35,786 bases of DNA from Verrucomicrobiales bacterium. GTDB taxonomy: Bacteria; Verrucomicrobiota; Verrucomicrobiia; Methylacidiphilales; JAAUTS01. Every line of letters starts with the position of its first letter. The first letter of the stretch is position 1. The stretch lies in assembly GCA_031266335.1 (NCBI GenBank), contig JAISBF010000159.1:1-35786 (forward strand), given 5' to 3'. Below the pieces are notes generated by a model that searched no databases, had not been told where the DNA came from, and worked only from the letters and a program-made list of their open reading frames with translations. Shown here piece by piece: positions 30,036 to 35,786 of the stretch. The position numbers and the translations under genes were made by a program.

Positions 30036-30920
30036 GTGTTCAAGCGCCTCAACCTGTGGCTGAAAATTTCCGTCCGCGCCGCCGCGCGGCTCATCGGCAA
30101 GGAATGGTTGTACAAAAGCGGCTGGCTCGACGCGCACGCCACCTCGCTGGCCTTTTATCTGCTGCTGGCGGTGGCGCCGATGCTGATGCTGTTGATGCTG
30201 CTGGCCACGCGGTTCCACGCCACCGGCGCGCGCGAGGCGATGGAATTCATCGTCGCCAACGTCATCCCCAGCGGCACCGAACTCAAGCCGCGCGACCTGT
30301 TGCACGACGCGACCCTCGGCTCGCGCTCGCCGGCCTGGCTGGCGGTGGCCTCGCTGGCGGCGCTGTGGACGGCCAGCACCTTCATGACGCACCTGTCGGC
30401 GGCGCTGCGGCACATCTTCGCGCCGGGCCTCAAGCCGCCGCGGATGGACTGGCTGAACCGCGTGTACGCCTTCGCGCTGCTGCTGGGCTGGGCGGTGATT
30501 TTGTGCGTGGTGAGCCTGCTGTTCCTCGTCGCGCCGCTGATTGAGGAACAGTTCAATTCGCTGCTGTTCGGCTGGCCGCGCAATTGGGGGCTGCGGATGA
30601 TCCGGCACGGGCTGTCGCTGCTGGCGATGTTCGGCGCGTTCTGGTTCACCTTCCGCGTGCTGTCGGCGTCGGTGGGCGTCGGCTATCGCCACCGGGCGGT
30701 GGTGCGCGCGGCGCTGTGCGCGACGGTGGGCTGGCTGGTGTTCGGCTGGTTGTACAGCGTGTTTCTGGTGAAAATCTGGCAGGGCAACCCGCTGTACGGC
30801 ACCCTCGGCGGCTTCATCGCCACGTTGCTGTGGGCGTATTTTTCCAGCTGGGTTATTTTATTGTCAGCCGTGATTCTGCGGGGCACGGGAACCACCGGCG
30901 CGAAAACTGGGACTGCCTAG
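30036..30920 (+). CDS. YihY/BrkB-family integral membrane protein
   Basis: The protein has 294 residues starting at a GTG (30036) preceded by AGGAG. It has about six membrane helices and the family features: a GWLDAHATSLAFYLLLAVAP segment early on, SPAWLAVASLAALWTASTFM, and a C-terminal GGFIATLLWAYFSSWVILL. Members were once called ribonuclease BN, but this is now doubted; some are linked to transport or serum resistance. The actual role is unknown. The stop TAG shares its last base with the GTG start of the helicase gene. Confidence 0.93.
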   Translation: MFKRLNLWLKISVRAAARLIGKEWLYKSGWLDAHATSLAFYLLLAVAPMLMLLMLLATRFHATGAREAMEFIVANVIPSGTELKPRDLLHDATLGSRSPAWLAVASLAALWTASTFMTHLSAALRHIFAPGLKPPRMDWLNRVYAFALLLGWAVILCVVSLLFLVAPLIEEQFNSLLFGWPRNWGLRMIRHGLSLLAMFGAFWFTFRVLSASVGVGYRHRAVVRAALCATVGWLVFGWLYSVFLVKIWQGNPLYGTLGGFIATLLWAYFSSWVILLSAVILRGTGTTGAKTGTA

Positions 30921-33900
30921 TGAAAACGATTGCACATCTGGACGCGGCGGCGCTGGCGCGGTTGCACGAGCGGCTGCTGGCTTTTCCGCCGAACATCCGG
31001 ACGCGCGGGGAGGATTATTATTCACGCGGCAGGGTGCGCGGCGTCCAATCGCCGGCGCCGCATGTCATCGTCGCCACCGTCAGCGGGACGGAGCTGTACA
31101 CGGTCACCTGGCGTTACACCGGCGGCGACTGGCATGACACGTGTTCGTGCCCGATGGGCGGGGAGTGCAAGCATTCGTTCGCGCTGGCGCTGGCGGTGCT
31201 GCGGCGCGGCGCTGACGATGACCGCGCCTTCGACCAGCGCGACACGCCGCCCCGCAACCCGCCGCCGGCGGACGCGAACAAGGAAAATTACCGCGACCAG
31301 CTGATCCGGCAAGTCGTCGCGGCCAACGGGCGCGCGCTGACGACGGACGAGCTGTTCTTGATCCGCGATTTGACCCGGTTGTGGAACCATCACCGGCAGG
31401 GGCCGCCGATTCGCGGCGAGGAGTTGTATGCGTTGCGCAGTCACCCGAATGTGCTGCGCGGCGAATACGCGCACATCAGCCCGTTTCATGGCTGCTGGGA
31501 GCAATACCCCGCCTCGCCGCTGGAGTTGTGGCAGTTCATCGCGTGGTTTTTTGACAAAAAGAAAGTGCCGGCGCCGGCGTTCCTCGCGGCGCTGACCGAC
31601 TTGCCCGCGGTAACCGCGAAAATCGAGGCGCACCGTCAGCGGCTCGAACTGGCCCGCTGGCGGCAGGTGTTCGAACAGGCCCTGCCGCCGCCGCCCGGCA
31701 AAAAAACCGCCGCCGTCCGTCCGCGCGAGGCGCGGCTCGTGTTTGAGCACTATCGGTTCCGCTGGCAATATCGCGCGGACGGCGGCCGGAGCTGGCACGG
31801 CGCGAAGGCCGCGACGGTCAGGGAATGGCTCGCGCTGACGCCGGCGGAATTGTCGCGCTGCGCGCCGTCACTGTCAGCGCTGGTGCAGGCGCTGTGGGCG
31901 GCAAGTTTCAACGCCGACCAGGCATACCGGCGGCACAGCCCGTCCGGTCTGGAATTACAATCGCCGCTGACGGTCCGCTGGCTGGCGCAAATCCCCGGCA
32001 ACCCCGCGCTCGCCGCGCTGGTGCTCGGCGGCAACGGCCAGCCGCTCAATCCCGAGCCGGTCTGCCTGCATTGGCGCGGCACGCCGGCGGCGGGCGACAA
32101 GGTGCATTTCGCGCTGGCGCAGCCGACCGGCGAGCCGCTGCCGGCGAACACGCTGCCGCTGACGGACACGCTGCGGTTCGATGCGCTCGCCGGGATTTTT
32201 TACCGGCTGCCGCCCGCGCTGGTCGCCGACAGCAACCCCGCGCGCGGGCACCTCATCCCGCGCGCGGCGCTGGCGAGCGGGCTGGGACGGAGTGTGCTGC
32301 GGCGGCTCGGCGCGCGGTTGGAGGGCGTGGCACTGCCCCGCGCGCGCGTCATCGCGCCGCGGCCGCGTTTCGTCTGCCGGCACCGGCTCGGCGCCGGCGA
32401 CCCCAACGGGCGGCTGGAGGTGGAATTGTTCGCGGACGCTGACGGTCAGCCGTTGCGCCGCCACACCAACTCCGGCTGGCGCGACGAACGCGAGTTGAGC
32501 GACAGCGAATTATCGGATCTCGACATGGGGGACGCCGCCGCCGCGGTCAATCTGCTGGCGGAACTGAACCTGCGTTGGGATGACCCTTACTCGGAGCGCT
32601 CGTATTATGTCGCGTCCGTGACCAGGAATTTTCCCGAGCGCTTTGCCAAGTGGGTGGCGGACGCGCGCGCGGCGGGCGCCGACGTGCAGTGCGACCCGCT
32701 GCTGGCGGCGTTCCTGCGCGAACCGGACCGCGCGCGGCTCGGCGTGACGCTCGCGCCCGCCGCCGACGCGGGGGTGGATTGGTTCGACCTCAACCTCATC
32801 ATCAGCGCCGAGGACACCGCGTTCAGCGCCGAGGAAACCAACCTGCTGCTCCAGGCGCGCGGGCGGTTTGTGTTTCTCAAGGGCAAGGGCTGGCGGCGGC
32901 TGCAACTCGACTTGGCTGACGGTCAGCGGGAGCAGCTCGACGAACTCGGCCTCAACCCCGACCTCGCCGCCGGCAAGCCGCGGCGGCAGCGGTTCCACAC
33001 GCTGCAACTCGCCGGTGAAAATTTGTCCGCGCTGCTGCCCGCGCGGCAGGCGGAGGAATTGCGCGAACGCGCCCGGCGGTTGCGCGCCGTGCCGCCGCCG
33101 CCGCTGCCGGCGTCATTGTCGGCGGTGCCGCGCCCCTATCAACTCGACGGCTACCATTTTCTCGCGCACCTCGCGGCAAACAATCTCGGCGGCGTGCTCG
33201 CCGACGACATGGGACTCGGCAAGACGCTGCAAACGCTCATCTGGCTGCTGCACCTGGCGGAGCAGCGCGCCGCCGGGGGACTGCCGCCGCCGCGCGCGCT
33301 GGTGGTGTGCCCGAAAAGCGTGGTGTCGAACTGGCAGCTCGAGGCGGCGCGTTTCACGCCGGCGCTGACGGTCGGCGATTGGCCGGCCGCCGGCCCCTTG
33401 CCCGAGGTCTCGCTGACCGTCATCAATTACGCGCAACTCCGCCGGCGCACGGACGCGCTCGCGCGGCCCGCGTGGGACGCGGTGATTCTGGACGAGGGCC
33501 AGAACATCAAGAACCCGCAGTCGAAAGGCGCGCGCGCCGCCTGCTCGTTGCGCGCCGCGCGCCGCCTCGTGCTGACCGGCACGCCGATTGAGAACCGCGC
33601 GCTGGATTTGTGGAGCCTGTTCGCGTTCGCCATGCCGGGCCTGCTCGGCGGGCAGGCCGCGTTCCAGCGCGAGTTCGGCGACCGCGCCGATCCGCTCGCC
33701 CGCCGGCGCCTCGCGCGCCGCGTCAGCCATTTCATGCTGCGCCGCGCCAAGGCGCAAGTCGCCGCCGACCTGCCGCCGCGCGTGGAGGAGTCGCTGCTGG
33801 TCGAGTTGGAGGGCGCGCAACGAAAATTATACGACGCCGAGCTGAAGCGCGCGCGGCGGCTGTTGCTGAACATCAGCGATGCCGCCGAGTTCAACGCGCG

Positions 33901-34492
33901 ACGCTTTAACATTCTGCAATCGCTGTTGCGCCTGCGGCAGATTTGCTGCCACCCCGCGCTCGTCGGCGCCGACCTCGCCGCCGCCGGCGCCGCCAAGGTC
34001 GAGGCGCTGTTTGACCAACTCGAGCCGATCCTCGCCGAGGGTCACAAGGTGTTGGTGTTCTCCCAATTCGTCACCATGCTGGAAATTTTGCAACGCGAAC
34101 TCGCTGACCGTCGCATCGCGCACCTCATGCTCACCGGCCGGACGCAGCGCCGGCAGGAACTGGTCGAGCGCTTCCAAACCCGACCGGACGAGCAGGTGTT
34201 CCTCCTCTCCCTCAAGGCCGCCGGCACCGGGCTGAACCTGACCGCCGCGAGTTACGTCGTCCTGTTCGACCCGTGGTGGAATCCGGCGGTCGAGGCGCAG
34301 GCCATCGACCGCACTCACCGCATCGGCCAGTCGAGTCAGGTCATCGCCTATCGCTTGTTAGCCAAAAACACCGTCGAGGAGAAAATCCGCCACTTGCAGA
34401 AACACAAAGCCGCGCTGGCAAAAACCATCGTGCGGGAAGAACCCCTGACCGCCATCCTCGACCTCGACGATCTGCGGCAAATCCTGGCGTGA
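30920..34492 (+). CDS. SWIM-domain SNF2-family helicase
   Basis: The protein has 1190 residues beginning at a GTG (30920) that overlaps the YihY stop by one base. A SWIM zinc finger is at residues 75-85 (CSCPMGGECKH, CxCx5CxH). A long central region is followed by the SNF2 ATPase: LADDMGLGKTLQT near residue 765 (Walker A), LDEGQNIKNPQSKGARA near 857 (Walker B, with DEGQ in place of the common DEAQ or DEGH), RLVLTGTPIENRALDLWS, KVLVFSQFVTMLEIL, AAGTGLNLTAA and the final QAIDRTHRIGQSSQ near 1127. It is an ATP-driven DNA translocase; the SWIM finger likely binds nucleic acid. The role is unknown, perhaps repair or chromosome processing. It carries several palindromic CTGAC motifs. Confidence 0.95.
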   Translation: MKTIAHLDAAALARLHERLLAFPPNIRTRGEDYYSRGRVRGVQSPAPHVIVATVSGTELYTVTWRYTGGDWHDTCSCPMGGECKHSFALALAVLRRGADDDRAFDQRDTPPRNPPPADANKENYRDQLIRQVVAANGRALTTDELFLIRDLTRLWNHHRQGPPIRGEELYALRSHPNVLRGEYAHISPFHGCWEQYPASPLELWQFIAWFFDKKKVPAPAFLAALTDLPAVTAKIEAHRQRLELARWRQVFEQALPPPPGKKTAAVRPREARLVFEHYRFRWQYRADGGRSWHGAKAATVREWLALTPAELSRCAPSLSALVQALWAASFNADQAYRRHSPSGLELQSPLTVRWLAQIPGNPALAALVLGGNGQPLNPEPVCLHWRGTPAAGDKVHFALAQPTGEPLPANTLPLTDTLRFDALAGIFYRLPPALVADSNPARGHLIPRAALASGLGRSVLRRLGARLEGVALPRARVIAPRPRFVCRHRLGAGDPNGRLEVELFADADGQPLRRHTNSGWRDERELSDSELSDLDMGDAAAAVNLLAELNLRWDDPYSERSYYVASVTRNFPERFAKWVADARAAGADVQCDPLLAAFLREPDRARLGVTLAPAADAGVDWFDLNLIISAEDTAFSAEETNLLLQARGRFVFLKGKGWRRLQLDLADGQREQLDELGLNPDLAAGKPRRQRFHTLQLAGENLSALLPARQAEELRERARRLRAVPPPPLPASLSAVPRPYQLDGYHFLAHLAANNLGGVLADDMGLGKTLQTLIWLLHLAEQRAAGGLPPPRALVVCPKSVVSNWQLEAARFTPALTVGDWPAAGPLPEVSLTVINYAQLRRRTDALARPAWDAVILDEGQNIKNPQSKGARAACSLRAARRLVLTGTPIENRALDLWSLFAFAMPGLLGGQAAFQREFGDRADPLARRRLARRVSHFMLRRAKAQVAADLPPRVEESLLVELEGAQRKLYDAELKRARRLLLNISDAAEFNARRFNILQSLLRLRQICCHPALVGADLAAAGAAKVEALFDQLEPILAEGHKVLVFSQFVTMLEILQRELADRRIAHLMLTGRTQRRQELVERFQTRPDEQVFLLSLKAAGTGLNLTAASYVVLFDPWWNPAVEAQAIDRTHRIGQSSQVIAYRLLAKNTVEEKIRHLQKHKAALAKTIVREEPLTAILDLDDLRQILA
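32438..32450. repeat. Perfect palindromic form GCTGACGGTCAGC
   Basis: A 13-base perfect dyad inside the helicase gene, which joins the motif in both orientations. Confidence 0.9.
32915..32927. repeat. Second perfect palindromic form GCTGACGGTCAGC
   Basis: Identical to 32438-32450, again inside the helicase gene but in another sequence context. Confidence 0.9.
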
Positions 34493-34556
34493 GCACGGCG
34501 CGCGGCGGGCGGCTAACCGTCTGTCAGCAGGCGGGCGCACGCGCTGATAGTGACGG

Positions 34557-34582
34557 GCCGCCGCCATCGAGCCGGCGGCGGC
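34557..34582 (+). terminator. GC-rich hairpin after the helicase gene
   Basis: GCCGCCGCC at 34557-34565 pairs perfectly with GGCGGCGGC at 34574-34582 around an 8-base loop. No T-run follows on this strand (GTGAAAAAAATC), so termination is uncertain. It sits in the 135-base gap before the M32 gene. Confidence 0.4.
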
Positions 34583-34627
34583 GTGAAAAAAATCGTCAGT
34601 GTCGGCGGCGCGCGATAGGATTGGCAC

Positions 34628-35786
34628 ATGCCTGCCTACCGACAACTCGAAGCCCGTTCACGGGAATGCGCGCTAATCAACACCGCCTGCGCGGTGCTGC
34701 ACTGGGACCACCAAACTTACCTGCCGCCGAAGGCCGCCGCTTACCGTGGCGAGCAGACGGCGTATTGCTCGGCGCTGGCGCACCGGCTGTTCACCGTCGC
34801 CGAGGTCGGCCGCTGGCTCGCTGACAGTGAGCGTCGCGCGGACTCGCTGACCGTGGCGCAGCGGGCGAATGTCCGCGGGTGGCGACGGCGTTACGACCGC
34901 GCGGTCAAAATCCCGCCGCCGCTGGTGGCGGAATTCGAGCGCGCCACCACCGCCGCTTACGAGGCATGGTCAGCGGCGCGGCGCGACAACGATTTCGCGG
35001 TGTTTCGCCCGCACCTGGAAAAAGTCCTCGACCTGCGGCTGCGGATGGCGGAGTTGTGGGGCTGGGAACAGTCGCCATATAACGCCTTGCTAGATGAATT
35101 CGAGCCGGGCGCTGACCGTGACGAGTTGCAAAAATTGTTCGCCACGCTGACGCCGTCACTGTCAGCGCTGGTCGCGCGGGGCGTGGCGCGGCACGCGGCG
35201 CTGCCGGACGAGTTTCCCGCCGGGCCGTATCCGGTCGAACGGCAGCAAATCTTCAACCGGCAGGTCGCGGAAAAATTCGGCTTCGATTTCGGCGCGGGCC
35301 GGATTGACGCGACGGCGCACCCGTTCTGCACCGGCCTCGGCCCCGCCGATTGCCGCCTGACCACGCGCTACACGGAGGACGATTTCACCAACTCGCTCTA
35401 CAGCGTGCTGCACGAGACGGGGCACGGCTTGTACGACCAGGGGACGCGGCCGGAGCATTACGGCACGCCGGCGGGCGAGGCGGTGTCGCTCGGCATTCAC
35501 GAGTCGCAGTCGCGCTTCTGGGAAAACCACATCGCGCGGCACGAGACCTTCTGGCGGCACTGGCTGCCGGCGGCGGCGGAACTATTCCCGCAACTGCACG
35601 GCGTTGACCCGCTGACGCTGACCCGCCACGTCAACCGCGTGCGGCGCGGCTTGATTCGCGTGGACGCCGACGAGGTGAGCTACGACCTGCACATCATCCT
35701 GCGCTTCAATATCGAGACGCGGCTGGTGGAGCGGACGCTGACCGTGGCGGAGCTGCCGGAGTTCTGGCGCGCCGAGTTTCAACGGT
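34628..35786 (+). CDS. Carboxypeptidase Taq (M32) metallopeptidase, 3' end missing
   Basis: The frame runs open from the ATG at 34628 to the window end, giving 386 residues; family members have about 500, so about a quarter is missing. The N-terminus fits the family (YRQLEARSRECALINTAC, then LHWDHQTYLPPKAAAYRGEQ). The metal site is HETGH at residues 262-266, and a third ligand lies in GIHESQSRFWENHIAR (around 292). The enzyme is a zinc-type carboxypeptidase that trims C-terminal residues. Five CGCTGACNGTG motifs lie in the gene. The preceding palindrome and gap suggest its own promoter. Confidence 0.92.
   Translation, partial: MPAYRQLEARSRECALINTACAVLHWDHQTYLPPKAAAYRGEQTAYCSALAHRLFTVAEVGRWLADSERRADSLTVAQRANVRGWRRRYDRAVKIPPPLVAEFERATTAAYEAWSAARRDNDFAVFRPHLEKVLDLRLRMAELWGWEQSPYNALLDEFEPGADRDELQKLFATLTPSLSALVARGVARHAALPDEFPAGPYPVERQQIFNRQVAEKFGFDFGAGRIDATAHPFCTGLGPADCRLTTRYTEDDFTNSLYSVLHETGHGLYDQGTRPEHYGTPAGEAVSLGIHESQSRFWENHIARHETFWRHWLPAAAELFPQLHGVDPLTLTRHVNRVRRGLIRVDADEVSYDLHIILRFNIETRLVERTLTVAELPEFWRAEFQR

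Larger units (their letters stand above)
4706..35746. repeat. Dispersed motif family CGCTGACNGTG, 45 exact copies
   Basis: Exact 11-mers start at: 4706, 8766, 9711, 9790, 10570, 12404, 12904, 15673, 15753, 15806, 16002, 16522, 16588, 16714, 17065, 17155, 17698, 17886, 17922, 18261, 18444, 18699, 18744, 18912, 19001, 19682, 19790, 19982, 20296, 20834, 21134, 21622, 22679, 24160, 26078, 27930, 29452, 31075, 31631, 31869, 34819, 34845, 35110, 35157 and 35736. N is G, C or A, never T. Eighteen read on the + strand and 27 on the - strand. Near variants end in GTC (10521, 19819, 29280, 29687, 31965, 33363, 33411, 34102) or carry T for C (29061, 34542). Eighteen of the 45 lie in 15.6-19.0 kb. The list was made by eye. 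Confidence 0.9.

Noticed and set aside
4706-35746. Codon bias as the cause of the CGCTGACNGTG excess
   Set aside because: Copies appear in several reading frames, in both orientations and in non-coding gaps, so a single preferred codon string cannot create them.
4706-35746. Chi-like recombination site
   Set aside because: Chi sites show a strong strand preference; here 18 copies read on one strand and 27 on the other, although most genes share one direction.

Overview
The window reads as a chromosomal segment of a fairly G+C-rich bacterium, most likely a member of the Verrucomicrobiota (Opitutae-like). This rests on the many exosortase-type PEP-CTERM proteins ending in IPEPSTW plus a membrane helix, a prepilin-like protein with an FTLIELL start and a C-terminal DGHV motif, and the fabD-fabG-acpP-fabF-rpmE-prfA gene order. 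The assignment is inferred from protein style only. Nearly all genes lie on the + strand; the exceptions are a toxin-antitoxin pair and one LysR regulator.

Layout. 1-8.6 kb: secreted PEP-CTERM-type proteins from three paralogous families, each present twice, interrupted by a toxin-antitoxin cassette between 147-bp direct repeats. 8.6-10.7 kb: a prepilin-like protein and a secreted endonuclease/exonuclease/phosphatase-fold protein. 10.7-13.0 kb: a LysR regulator divergent from yggS and a 3-methyladenine DNA glycosylase. 13.4-15.7 kb: a CsgG/LpoB-like lipoprotein and a secreted FlgT-like protein. 15.7-19.75 kb: a small-membrane-protein module (TM2, DUF4234-like fusion, single-pass protein with a Pro/His/Arg tail) ending in a GYF_2-like gene broken by a tandem array and an inverted-repeat element. 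19.75-23.0 kb: peroxiredoxin, RlmI-type methyltransferase, a small secreted protein and hemC. 23.5-28.5 kb: fatty-acid synthesis core (fabD, fabG, acpP, fabF), then rpmE and prfA. 29.1-35.8 kb: manA, a YihY/BrkB membrane protein, a SWIM-SNF2 helicase, and a carboxypeptidase Taq (M32) gene that runs off the window.

The most unusual signal is not a gene. A short motif, CGCTGACNGTG (reverse CACNGTCAGCG; N is G, C or A), occurs 45 times by my reading, on both strands, in several reading frames and in gaps, mostly after 8.7 kb. Base composition alone predicts well under one copy. It looks like an uptake-sequence-like or HIP1-like genome signature. The gaps also carry four tandem arrays (8-, 21-, 42- and 21-bp units) and many nested palindromic elements. 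Several palindromes sit inside gene ends and encode parts of signal peptides or C-terminal tails.
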